DNA from: a bacterium
Lineage (GTDB): Bacteria; Electryoneota; Electryoneia; Electryoneales; Electryoneaceae
NCBI GenBank assembly: GCA_028278125.1
Contig: JANQEY010000160.1
Span: 1-45,714, forward strand
Direction of reading: 5' to 3'
Length of the DNA: 45,714 bases
The notes below the pieces were generated by a model, which did not search any database, was not told the origin of the DNA, and worked only from the letters and a program-made list of their open reading frames with translations. Position 1 is the first letter of the stretch, and each line of letters opens with the position of its first letter. This document shows positions 9,150 to 17,803 of this stretch, in pieces. A program made the position numbers and the translations under genes.

Positions 9150-9662
9150 CTAATTGATTTGATTCTCCAGTAGTTCGATATCTTCTGCTACAATGTTTTG
9201 CAAATCAAGTAGAATTTTTACCGAATCATCAGCTTTTGCCAGTCCTTTTACAAACTGATTATTTTGCGATTCGGCTAGTTGAGGGGGACGCTCTATATTG
9301 TTGATATTGATATCCAATACATCCGATACCCCATCAACAATCAATCCGAGCGATGTCTGGTTAATAGTCACGACAACTATGCAGGTACGCGCATCGTAAT
9401 CACGTTCCTCCATGTTAAACCTGAGTCTAACATCGATAACGGGGATAACAGTGCCACGTAAATTAATTACACCCTTTACGTAGTCAGGCATGTTAGGTAA
9501 AAGTGTAATGCTCTGTACCCCAACGATCTCAACGATATTTGAGATGTCGATACCGTAATCTTCCTTACCAAGGGAAAAAGTCAGATACTGTGACAAATTT
9601 GCATCTTTTACTTCTTCTTTCCTTTCAATTAGAAGATTATTCTGTTCGCTTTCAACCTCCAC
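9150..9662 (-). CDS. cheW: CheW chemotaxis coupling protein
   Basis: This 170-residue single-domain protein matches the CheW fold throughout: FSLGKEDYGIDISNIVEIVG, the conserved LPNMPDYVKGVINLRGTVIP (the INLRG core of the CheW family), then IVVVTINQTSLGLIVDGVSD. It links the adjacent chemoreceptor to CheA, which is not in the window. The start is GTG at 9662, supported by AAGGAGG seven nt upstream. An ATG lies 3 nt upstream of it (9665) but opens only a four-codon frame in another phase, so it cannot be the start. It is the first gene of a probable cheW-mcp operon that ends at the terminator near 7021-7052. Confidence 0.96.
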   Translation of the reverse strand: MEVESEQNNLLIERKEEVKDANLSQYLTFSLGKEDYGIDISNIVEIVGVQSITLLPNMPDYVKGVINLRGTVIPVIDVRLRFNMEERDYDARTCIVVVTINQTSLGLIVDGVSDVLDININNIERPPQLAESQNNQFVKGLAKADDSVKILLDLQNIVAEDIELLENQIN

Positions 9663-10643
9663 TCATGATCCTCCTTGTTGTTTAGCGTGTCCAGATCCTC
9701 AAAAACCCTGTTTCGCTTCTATTTATAATCCCTTTTCAAATAGCCAACTACAGTGTATTTATATCAGATTATGACATAATCATTAATTATTTTACGGATA
9801 TTATTAGTTATTAATGTATTTATTATGTTGTTAATAGATTATCAATATTCATTAAGGATTCAATAATCATTAGATCCATAATTTCAAGTTAATAACAGTA
9901 TTTATTATGAACTAGATCACAATTAAAATATCGACTGGCAACAATTGGAGATTACAAGCTGAGGCTGCGCATGAGGTTTGAATAAGTAATATAAATACAA
10001 TTTTGGCGATATATGTATTTTTACTAGCTTTATCTTGTCTATTAAACTATTTTTAGCACTTTAAGATATATTACATAATCTTCAATTGCTTAATAGTTTC
10101 AATTAGCTTAGATAAGCAGGATTTTGTAGAATGAATATGGACGCTCTCCCATTTTGAAGAACTAATAAAACAATTATCGACTGAAAATGTCACTACGATA
10201 AACGAAGTTTATGTTTGTTAATTCAGCGATAAAGTTAATACTCTACTTCTTAATGCACAAGTCTGAAAAAGGTAATTTAGAAATATTATGGGGCACTAGC
10301 CATTTAGCATGAACTAAGTCTTTGGTATATTAATACATATAGTGATTTTATTTAATCGTTTAAAAATTAAATTTGTGAAATATTGTGATGAAACAAGAAG
10401 AGATCGGTTGGGATATTTTGTAATAAGAATGAAGGAAGGAATTAAACAACAAGTCAGTAGTTAATAAATAATAATAACATGAGAAATGGTCTAAATATAA
10501 CACTTGGAAAAGCTATTTCTTGGGAAAGATATTCAAATAACTAATATTTATATATTAACACGCTATATAAGGTCAAATGTGAAGATATGGTGGCCATAAA
10601 TACAATACCAGCTACAAACTTAGTCTCCACGAACTTATCGCGT
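9663..10643. other. Long AT-rich region without a recognisable gene
   Basis: About 980 nt between cheW and hemL, both leftward. Base composition is visibly more AT-rich than neighbouring genes, with many short TTAATA/ATTATT runs. I found no ORF with a credible ribosome binding site and protein-like composition, no tRNA, and no clear long inverted repeat. It must hold the cheW promoter at its left end and the 3' end of the hemL transcript at its right end. It could also hold an unrecognised RNA or a decayed gene. Confidence 0.5.
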
Positions 10644-11933
10644 TTAACTATCAAGCAGCTTTATAAAAATTTTTCCGGAAACATCAATAGTTTTTTCAAT
10701 AGAGTCATTATTATGAGCAAGCGAAACAAACCAGGCTTCATAACCACTTGGGGGCAAGTGAATACCATTTTCAAGCATCCCATGGAAAAACCTGGAAAAC
10801 TTTTGATGGTCAGCACTTGACGCATGGTTATAATTCCTGACAGGCTTATCGGCAAAAAAGAGTGTCAACATCGATCCAACTCTTTGTACAGTCACAGGTA
10901 TGCCAGATTCCCTGGCCTTGTTGACTAAACCTTCTTCAAGCATGCCGGACATTCGTTCAAGAGTTTCATATGAATTTTTATTAAGGTTTTTGAGTGTCGC
11001 TAAACCCGCGGCCATTGCGACAGGATTCCCTGATAAGGTACCTGCCTGGTAAACCGGTCCTTGAGGAGCAACCATTTCCATCAGTTCAATTTTCCCACCA
11101 TAAGCGCCAACTGGTAATCCACCACCGATAATTTTGCCTAGAGTGGTCAAATCCGGAATTATTCCATATAATTTCTGAGCCCCTCCCGGTGAGACACGGA
11201 AACCGGTCATAACTTCATCAAAAATCAACACACTACCATAGTGGTCACACAGATCTCTCAAGCCCTGGAGAAAACCGTCAACAGGCGGGACAACTCCCAT
11301 ATTCCCAGCAACAGGCTCAACAATAACCGCAGCAATTTTTTCGCCTTCATTCTCAAAAATATCAGCTACCTGTTCAAGATCGTTAAAGGTTGATATCCTG
11401 GTATTATCAGCGACTGATGCCGGGACACCGGGACTATTTGGAATTCCCAGGGTTGCGGCACCCGAACCAGCCTCGATCAGGAAACTGTCCGCATGTCCAT
11501 GATAACCGCCAGCGAACTTGACAATGGTATCTCGCCCTGTATATGCGCGAGCAAGCCTGATGGCACTCATGGTAGCCTCAGTCCCGGAATTGACGAATCG
11601 TAATTTTTCAATTGAGGAGACTCGGTTGATTACTTCTTCAGCAAGCTGAACTTCAAGTCGGGTTGGTGTTCCAAAACTGGTGCCGTTTTTTACTGCTTCC
11701 TGTAATGAACTTAACACGTCGGGATGGTTATGACCCAGGATCATCGGTCCCCAGGAACCGATGTAGTCAATGTATTCGTTGCCATCAATATCAACTAGTC
11801 TGCATCCGTCAGCTTTATCTATAAATACTGGTTCACCCCCAACACTTTTAAAGGCCCTGACGGGGGAGTTTACTCCACCCGGCAGACAACTTTCTGCTCT
11901 GTTAAAAATCTCTTTTGAACGTGTGAATTCCAT
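10644..11933 (-). CDS. hemL: Glutamate-1-semialdehyde 2,1-aminomutase
   Basis: This PLP enzyme converts glutamate-1-semialdehyde to 5-aminolevulinate in the C5 pathway of tetrapyrrole synthesis. Family marks are [13 protein letters not shown] near the N-terminus, the cofactor-phosphate region [17 protein letters not shown] (114-130), YHGHADSFL (144-152), [10 protein letters not shown] (237-246) and the PLP lysine K267 in [15 protein letters not shown] start it at ATG 11933 (430 codons with stop, 429 residues, the usual family length) with AGGA seven nt upstream. A longer frame from a TTG at 11960 has no better ribosome binding site and adds nine atypical residues. It diverges from the orphan gene at 12086. 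hemB lies 7 kb away on the same strand. Confidence 0.97.
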   Translation of the reverse strand: MEFTRSKEIFNRAESCLPGGVNSPVRAFKSVGGEPVFIDKADGCRLVDIDGNEYIDYIGSWGPMILGHNHPDVLSSLQEAVKNGTSFGTPTRLEVQLAEEVINRVSSIEKLRFVNSGTEATMSAIRLARAYTGRDTIVKFAGGYHGHADSFLIEAGSGAATLGIPNSPGVPASVADNTRISTFNDLEQVADIFENEGEKIAAVIVEPVAGNMGVVPPVDGFLQGLRDLCDHYGSVLIFDEVMTGFRVSPGGAQKLYGIIPDLTTLGKIIGGGLPVGAYGGKIELMEMVAPQGPVYQAGTLSGNPVAMAAGLATLKNLNKNSYETLERMSGMLEEGLVNKARESGIPVTVQRVGSMLTLFFADKPVRNYNHASSADHQKFSRFFHGMLENGIHLPPSGYEAWFVSLAHNNDSIEKTIDVSGKIFIKLLDS

Positions 11934-12085
11934 ATTTCTGTCCTGTGATTGTGATATCAAAGAGGCACAGCGAGTTTAGCGGGTAATCTATTCACAATAT
12001 GCACTTGCAATCCGTCAATTGATTCCATAATCTTATGTCATTGCAGAACCTGTTTCTTGAACAGCATACTTGAACGGATTACATC

Positions 12086-12502
12086 ATGTCAGACAAACCC
12101 GAAATTATTTCTCAAAAAGAAATTAGTGCGATGTCCGAGGAAGATAAGGCGGAAAAGATCGCACATTATTTCAAAAAACGTATTCCCAAACCACTCTTTG
12201 TCAGAGTTCGCGATTATGTAAGGATAATCGGCGCAAATTACATTATCCGCCGGAACGAATTTGGAGGAGCAGTTTACGTAGTCGGTAAAGCTTATCGCAA
12301 GCTCTCAACGAGAATCGAAGTTGATCATGCTTTAAAAATGGGAAAACTGGTTGCACAGTGGGGAAATAAATATTTCCTATACACGAGAATAACGCCGGAT
12401 ATCGCCCGTCCACTCCTGGAAATTGTCTGGAAAGAAGATATAAAACGTGGTATCCCGCAGCCCGAATGCAGTGATTACGATAAAGATTCATTTGATATTT
12501 AA
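12086..12502 (+). CDS. Conserved-looking hypothetical protein, 138 residues
   Basis: I do not recognise a family. The product is soluble with no signal peptide or membrane segment. It has a charged helical start (MSEEDKAEKIAHYFKKRIP), a beta-rich centre with alternating hydrophobic residues (FGGAVYVVGKAYRKL, WGNKYFLYTRI) and an acidic tail. It has no cysteine cluster or obvious catalytic motif, apart from a single Cys near the C-terminus. Codon and amino-acid composition look like a real gene. It is the first gene of a rightward run leading to a glycosyltransferase, but a probable terminator at 12541-12576 separates them. It diverges from hemL, with about 150 nt between for both promoters. 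Confidence 0.7.
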   Translation: MSDKPEIISQKEISAMSEEDKAEKIAHYFKKRIPKPLFVRVRDYVRIIGANYIIRRNEFGGAVYVVGKAYRKLSTRIEVDHALKMGKLVAQWGNKYFLYTRITPDIARPLLEIVWKEDIKRGIPQPECSDYDKDSFDI

Positions 12503-12540
12503 TATTCTTCCGTTGTACCGGATCATACATCATTATTAGC

Positions 12541-12576
12541 CGCCAGCTTTCTAAATTATGGAACTGGCGTATTTTT
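12541..12576 (+). terminator. Probable terminator after the 138-residue protein gene
   Basis: CGCCAG (12541-12546) pairs with CTGGCG (12564-12569), followed by TATTTTT. The loop is long (17 nt), so confidence is moderate. It would partly insulate the glycosyltransferase gene that starts 27 nt later. Confidence 0.5.
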
Positions 12577-12602
12577 ACGAATTAACTTAAGCTGGATTAT
12601 TA

Positions 12603-14084
12603 GTGGCTAACTCCCTGGTTTACGCAATCCTGCCGGCATCAAATGCTGCGCCGGATAAAGTTGTCCAATCACTCGCAGCTTTAAGCCGAACAAATTGCCC
12701 TGTCCTGTATATTCATCACCCCGATGACCAGGCACCGATTGGTGTCGATGTAAAACCGATCATCTGGACAGGTGATACCATCGGCTCATTAATCGAGGAA
12801 GTACGCAGACGTTCACCCGCTGACATGTTTATCTGGATACCGCCCGGGGTACGGATATTCAGGAGTACTCTCGACCTGTTTACCAGGGCATTTGATGAAA
12901 ATCCAGAAGCGAGCCTGTTTATTTCCAATTATGAATCGGGTGGAAAGGAAGTATCAATATTTCCTTTGCAAAATGACCTGACAGAAAGGGAAGATTGGGG
13001 ATTTACCTGGGGAATCCCGGCATGGGCGCTTGATAAGATTGGAGGATTAGATCCGACTCTAAGGTATGATCCTTTTTACGATTTGCGACTCAAACTTGCG
13101 GAAATTGGCGAGTTCTTCCACATTAAAACTCCAACTTACAGCATTGATAATACGGAAGAAAAAGACGAGAAAAATAGCGGAAAGGACACCCTGTTTTTTC
13201 CTGGAAGGGGCGCTTTCGGTGGATTCAGCTATCTCTTCATGGATCCGGAAAATGAGAAAGAAATTGAATCGATTTTTGAAAGATGCCTGGTAAGAAGGAA
13301 TGCTTTCCTGGAGCCAAGAAATAATCTCGTTAATGGCGCAGTAATAAAGGAAAACGATCCTGTAATCAGTGTTGTAATTCCGGTACACAACAGGGCGCGT
13401 TTTTTACCTCATGCAATTGAATCAGTTTTGGCTGGAACCTATAAAAACTTTGAAATAATCATCATTGATAATGCTTCAACTGACACTACAGCTGAAGTCG
13501 CGGAAGAGTACGCTGCGAAAGATAAACGGATCAAGGTACTTTATAACAAGGTTAATATAATTGCCAAAGCATTAAACATGGGTGTTGAAGCAGCAAGAGG
13601 AAAATATATCGCCCAGTTGGATTCTGACGATGAATATACTCAGGACGCCCTGGCATCGATGGTGGACCACCTGGATAATCACCCTAATTGCGCCCTGGCT
13701 ATAAGTTACTATGAGTTAATAAATGAAAAGGGCGATACTCTTGAACAGTTCGGGATTATAAAACACCTGGAATACAACCTGAACAATATCCTCAGGGTTG
13801 ACGGCGCCGGTGCGATGCGTTGCTGGCATAAAAGTGTTATTGAAGAACTGGGTGGATTTGAAGAACATGACTTCCCGAACTATGGTGAAGACTACGACCT
13901 CGTTCTGAAAGTAGCTGAACGATATGACATCGACAGGGTTCACAAAGTACTATACCGCTACCGGCGGCATCCCGGCAATACTGACGCTTTAAGGCGTCCC
14001 GAAGATAAGATTGCCGCTAAGACTCTTGCTCGTACAAGGGCAATTTTCCGCCGTTCAGCATTAAATGAAGGTAAAGACCTGTAA
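12603..14084 (+). CDS. Family 2 glycosyltransferase with a degenerate N-terminal GT2-like half
   Basis: The catalytic GT-A domain occupies about 253-470: VISVVIPVHNRARFLPHAIE, IIIIDNASTDTT, the metal/nucleotide motif DSDD at about 340-343, and GEDYDLVLKVAERY near 428 where the catalytic acid is expected. It would transfer a sugar from a nucleotide donor to an unknown acceptor, probably in surface polysaccharide or glycan synthesis. Residues 1-240 look like a second, decayed GT2 domain: the strand order is similar, IPPGVRI stands where DXD should be, and KIGGLDPTLRYDPFYDLRLK matches the GT2 GGFDExxxxEDxDL region. The start is GTG at 12603 with a weak ribosome binding site. Its stop abuts the next gene, suggesting translational coupling to the BadF-type kinase. 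Confidence 0.88.
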   Translation: MANSLVYAILPASNAAPDKVVQSLAALSRTNCPVLYIHHPDDQAPIGVDVKPIIWTGDTIGSLIEEVRRRSPADMFIWIPPGVRIFRSTLDLFTRAFDENPEASLFISNYESGGKEVSIFPLQNDLTEREDWGFTWGIPAWALDKIGGLDPTLRYDPFYDLRLKLAEIGEFFHIKTPTYSIDNTEEKDEKNSGKDTLFFPGRGAFGGFSYLFMDPENEKEIESIFERCLVRRNAFLEPRNNLVNGAVIKENDPVISVVIPVHNRARFLPHAIESVLAGTYKNFEIIIIDNASTDTTAEVAEEYAAKDKRIKVLYNKVNIIAKALNMGVEAARGKYIAQLDSDDEYTQDALASMVDHLDNHPNCALAISYYELINEKGDTLEQFGIIKHLEYNLNNILRVDGAGAMRCWHKSVIEELGGFEEHDFPNYGEDYDLVLKVAERYDIDRVHKVLYRYRRHPGNTDALRRPEDKIAAKTLARTRAIFRRSALNEGKDL

Positions 14085-15224
14085 TTGAATATCTCTTCCC
14101 AAATTGCCAAGGGAGCACAAATCCTTGCTTTTGATATCGGGGCTACAACATCCAAAGCCCTTATGACAACTGTCGGTGGTGAGGATATGGCGACATGCGA
14201 AGGCTGGGGATTTAACCTTCGCAAAGGCACCCGTGCAAATTTCAAAGATTTGATTTCAGAAGTCTCCTACCAGCTTTCAAAAATTTCACATATGCCTGTA
14301 ACTCATCCGGCGATGGTGGTTTTGGGAGTTGCAGGTGGGGGTAATCCCGATGATAGAGAGATTTTGATTGAGCTACTTAAGGATAAATGGCCAAGAGCTA
14401 CTATCCTGCTGAACCATGACGCATATATAGCACACTATGGAGCATTCGGAGGAGATGCTGGGGTAATGGTTACCGCTGGAACAGGTTCTATCGCCTATGG
14501 ACGCCTGGCAGATGGTAAAGAAGCTCGAGCCGGTGGTTGGGGATGGATGCTTGGCGATGAGGGCAGCGGCTGGTGGATTGGTAAACAAGCGATAAAAAGT
14601 GTTATTCTCGAAAATGAATCGGGCGAAATTACCGGTTTAAAGGATATTGTCCTGGAATCATTTGATGTTGATGGCGTGAACAGGCTTATATCATCCGTCT
14701 ATAAGGAAGATTTTGACAGAGAAATAATCTCAAACCTGGCTAAACAGGTAATAGAAGCAGCCGCTGAGGGAAATGATATTGCGAAGATAATAATCAGGAA
14801 TGCCGGTTGCGAACTGGGAAAAATTGCCGTAAGAGTTGCTCAATCCCTGGATATTAATCCTGAAGATCTATATGTAGCGTTGCTGGGAAGTATCTCGGTT
14901 AATGGTGGACCAGAGCTTGAATCCGGTTTTGATGAAGTACTGCAGAATTACGGTAACGAAGACACAGGATCAGGAGAAATAGATTCAGGAAAGCCCGAAA
15001 ATGAAATGAAAAACAGATTGAGCCCAGATGAGATGACTGGTGATCCTGATGTGCAAGTCAAAAATCATGACCTCAATACAATACCGGAAATGCCGGAGTA
15101 TCCTCCCCGTGATCTGACAATCAGTATGCCCAAGGGACCAAAAAGAGTTCAACCACAGATGGACGCACTTCATGGAGCAGCACTCTGGGGTAGAAATACT
15201 CTGCTCCAAAGAAGTTTTGCTTGA
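14085..15224 (+). CDS. BadF/BadG/BcrA/BcrD-family ATPase, probable sugar (GlcNAc-type) kinase
   Basis: This 379-residue protein has the ASKHA fold motifs: phosphate-1 loop FDIGATTSKALM near the N-terminus, LGVAGGGNPDD, NHDAYIAHYGAFGG, and the adenosine-side VTAGTGSIAYG followed by GGWGWMLGDEGSGWWIG. The last block is typical of N-acetylglucosamine/N-acetylmuramate-type kinases of this family, so phosphorylation of an amino sugar is the best guess, not a certainty. A low-complexity acidic insertion (about 285-350) separates the strand YVALLGSIS from the last helix DALHGAALWGRNTL. The proposed start is TTG at 14085, directly after the stop of the glycosyltransferase. The ribosome binding site is weak and coupling is likely. 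Confidence 0.85.
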   Translation: MNISSQIAKGAQILAFDIGATTSKALMTTVGGEDMATCEGWGFNLRKGTRANFKDLISEVSYQLSKISHMPVTHPAMVVLGVAGGGNPDDREILIELLKDKWPRATILLNHDAYIAHYGAFGGDAGVMVTAGTGSIAYGRLADGKEARAGGWGWMLGDEGSGWWIGKQAIKSVILENESGEITGLKDIVLESFDVDGVNRLISSVYKEDFDREIISNLAKQVIEAAAEGNDIAKIIIRNAGCELGKIAVRVAQSLDINPEDLYVALLGSISVNGGPELESGFDEVLQNYGNEDTGSGEIDSGKPENEMKNRLSPDEMTGDPDVQVKNHDLNTIPEMPEYPPRDLTISMPKGPKRVQPQMDALHGAALWGRNTLLQRSFA

Positions 15225-15298
15225 TAATCCAACCCGATGTATTTTCCTTACCAGTTAAAGACAATCTTCAGACATAATATTTACCTTGAGGATATTTC

Positions 15299-16438
15299 AT
15301 GAAATATGCCGACCGTCTTGATCTCCTTCCCCCCTACCTGTTTGCTGAACTGGAAAACAAGGCTATGGAGCTTCGTAACAATGGTGTTGACCTGATCGAC
15401 CTTGGTATTGCTGATCCCGACCTGAAACCACCAAAATTCCTGTTCGATTCAATTATAAATCACCTTGACGATCCTGATGCTCATCAATATCCAACCAGTC
15501 GTGGAGATACCGGTGTCAGGCAAACCATCGCAAAATGGTTCAAGAACAGGTTTAATGTTGAGCTTGATCCGGAGCGAGAGATAGTAGTTACGATAGGATC
15601 TAAAGAGGGATTGGTAAATCTATCAAGGGCAGTGGTCAATCCCGGGGATAAAATTCTTGTACCTGAACCGGGTTACCCTGTTTACATGGGTGCGGGTGCA
15701 TCTTTAAATGATGCTGAATATTCACCACTGATTCTTGATCATAACAACGGTTTTCTACCTGACCTGACCAATGCAGGCGGAAATCGTTTACTGTTTCTCA
15801 ATTACCCGAATAATCCTACCGGGGCTATCGCACCCGAATCTTTTTACCAGGAAACAGCCGATTTCTGTGAATCAAACCCGGATACCCTGGTTGCCTGGGA
15901 TGCTGCTTATTGTGAGCTGACTTTTGACAACCATTATTCCCCCTCCCTGCTCCAGTACACAAGGAAAGCCGTAGAACTGCACAGCCTTTCGAAAATGATG
16001 AATTGCACCGGTTTTAGAGTCGGTTTCGCTGTTGGTGATCCGGATGCACTGGATTCACTGGTTAGAATCAAAACCCAGGTTGACAGTGGAGTTCCTGTAT
16101 TTATCCAGAGAGCAATGGCTAACGCGTTAGATCGATACAATGGAATGGAACCTCCGGCTGAAGCAAAAGAATCACACAGTGAATACGGACTGCGAAAAAA
16201 TCTTCTTGAAGAAGGACTGGAAAATATCAGTGGTATTAAGAAGGTCTATAAGTCAAAAGCGACCTTTTTTGTCTGGGCGAAAGTTGAAGATGACATGGAA
16301 TTTGTTGACAAGGCACTGGAAAAAGGCGTAATCCTCACACCAGGAAGCGGTTTTGGAAAAACGGGCAAAGGATTTATCCGGGCTTCGGTAACAACATCCA
16401 GGGAGAAAATTCAGGAAGCTCTGGACAGATTATCTTAA
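15299..16438 (+). CDS. dapL: LL-diaminopimelate aminotransferase-like class I/II aminotransferase
   Basis: A fold-type I PLP aminotransferase of 379 residues. The PLP lysine is K232 in HSLSKMMNCTGFRVG, the cofactor-phosphate Arg is R240, NYPNNPTG is at 168-175 and the Asp contacting the pyridine nitrogen is D201 (AWDAAY). The opening (LPPYLFAELENKAMELR, DLIDLGIADPDLKPP) and PTSRGDTGVRQTIAKWF closely resemble non-plant DapL enzymes, which make LL-diaminopimelate from tetrahydrodipicolinate for lysine and peptidoglycan. Related aminotransferases with other substrates share these motifs, so the symbol is likely but not certain. GAGG lies 7 nt before the ATG. gatA follows after only 6 nt, so the genes are probably cotranscribed. 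Confidence 0.82.
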   Translation: MKYADRLDLLPPYLFAELENKAMELRNNGVDLIDLGIADPDLKPPKFLFDSIINHLDDPDAHQYPTSRGDTGVRQTIAKWFKNRFNVELDPEREIVVTIGSKEGLVNLSRAVVNPGDKILVPEPGYPVYMGAGASLNDAEYSPLILDHNNGFLPDLTNAGGNRLLFLNYPNNPTGAIAPESFYQETADFCESNPDTLVAWDAAYCELTFDNHYSPSLLQYTRKAVELHSLSKMMNCTGFRVGFAVGDPDALDSLVRIKTQVDSGVPVFIQRAMANALDRYNGMEPPAEAKESHSEYGLRKNLLEEGLENISGIKKVYKSKATFFVWAKVEDDMEFVDKALEKGVILTPGSGFGKTGKGFIRASVTTSREKIQEALDRLS

Positions 16439-16444
16439 AAATTA

Positions 16445-17803
16445 ATGGACAGCGAAAAGTATAAATATTACCTGGAAAATATCAGGAAAAGAAAGGATCT
16501 GAACGCTTTTCTCCATGTTGTAGATGAGGAGGAACAAGAAGTTATAAATAAACCTGGTCACATCGGCCGGAAGAACACGCTGGAAGACCTGGTAGTAGCT
16601 GTAAAGGACAATATTGCGGTAAAAAATCTTCCATTAACCTGCGGTTCATTACTTCTTAAAAATAATATCTCACATTTTGATGCTACATCAGTGGCACGTT
16701 TGAAATCTGCATGTGCAACAATAATTGGTAAAACGAACCTCGATGAGTTTGCCCTGGGTTCATCCAATGAATACAGTGCCTTTGGACCATGCAAAAATCC
16801 AATCGATACTAGTTATGTTCCCGGCGGTTCTTCAGGAGGATCGGCGGCAGCCGTTGCCGCTGACATGTGTGACGCGGCCCTGGGAAGTGATACCGGGGGC
16901 AGTGTCCGTCAACCCGCGTCATTTTGTGGAGTTGTTGGATTTAAACCCACCTATGGAAGAGTATCCCGTTACGGATTAGTAGCGTTTGCTTCTTCACTGG
17001 ACCAGGTTGGTGTTATTGCTAAAAGCTTAGATACAGTTGCCCGGATTACCTCTGCCATTTCCGGATTTGATATTAATGACAATACCAGCTCACGAGAAAA
17101 TGTTCCGGATTTTAATTCGTCCCAGACTGATGATATAGGGGGAATACGGATTGGCCTGCCCAGTGAATATTTTCCCGAGTCTCTCAACGACCAATTAAAA
17201 AAGGGATGTTTAGAAGCCCGAAAAATACTCAGGAATTCAGGTGTAGAATTGGATGAAGTAAACCTTCCTCATACAGAGTATGTTATCCCCTGCTATACAA
17301 TCATCAATTGTGCTGAACTATCCAGCAACCTCGCACGGTTTGATGGAGGCAGGTTTGGTGAACGCCTTGAGGAACATAGCCCTAAAGAAACTTACATCAG
17401 AACACGTTCAGAACTGCTGGGTGATGAAGTAAAAAGGCGGATATTGCTTGGGACATTTGTCTTATCATCAGGTTACTATGATGCATATTACGCCCATGCC
17501 ATGAAGGTCAGGCAGTTGATAAGAGATGAATTCCTCGAGCTGTTCAATTCCGGTATAGACTTGATTTTGACCCCAACTACTCCGACAACACCATTCAAAC
17601 TGGGTGAGATAACAAATCCTTTAAAAATGTACCTGAATGATATTTACACGGCTGGCGCCAACCTTGCCGGTTTGCCGGCAATCAGTATTCCCGTGAAATC
17701 GGACGGATTACCTGTCGGTGTTCAACTGATTGGTCGACCATTCAGCGAAGAACTTCTTTTCCGGGTGGCCAAAGTTATAGAAGAGAACAATCAAATCGGG
17801 TGA
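16445..17803 (+). CDS. gatA: Asp-tRNA(Asn)/Glu-tRNA(Gln) amidotransferase subunit A
   Basis: An amidase-signature enzyme that releases ammonia from glutamine for the amidation of mischarged Glu-tRNA(Gln) or Asp-tRNA(Asn). The Ser-cisSer-Lys triad is visible: K54 (VAVKDNI), S129 (VPGGSSGGSAAA) and S153 (GSDTGGSVRQPASF). The spacing is the same as in characterised GatA. At 452 residues it is slightly shorter than usual (about 480), mostly at the N-terminus and C-terminal tail. The start ATG follows the dapL stop by 6 nt with no strong ribosome binding site. The stop overlaps the gatB start by 4 nt (GTGA), typical of coupled subunits. gatC is not adjacent. Confidence 0.96.
   Translation: MDSEKYKYYLENIRKRKDLNAFLHVVDEEEQEVINKPGHIGRKNTLEDLVVAVKDNIAVKNLPLTCGSLLLKNNISHFDATSVARLKSACATIIGKTNLDEFALGSSNEYSAFGPCKNPIDTSYVPGGSSGGSAAAVAADMCDAALGSDTGGSVRQPASFCGVVGFKPTYGRVSRYGLVAFASSLDQVGVIAKSLDTVARITSAISGFDINDNTSSRENVPDFNSSQTDDIGGIRIGLPSEYFPESLNDQLKKGCLEARKILRNSGVELDEVNLPHTEYVIPCYTIINCAELSSNLARFDGGRFGERLEEHSPKETYIRTRSELLGDEVKRRILLGTFVLSSGYYDAYYAHAMKVRQLIRDEFLELFNSGIDLILTPTTPTTPFKLGEITNPLKMYLNDIYTAGANLAGLPAISIPVKSDGLPVGVQLIGRPFSEELLFRVAKVIEENNQIG

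Noticed and set aside
9663..10643. Hidden protein gene in the AT-rich gap
   Set aside because: All frames are broken by frequent stops, and no ribosome binding site with a following frame of protein-like composition was seen.
10587..10820. Small plus-strand gene overlapping the hemL 3' end
   Set aside because: It has no ribosome binding site and runs antisense into the conserved hemL sequence.
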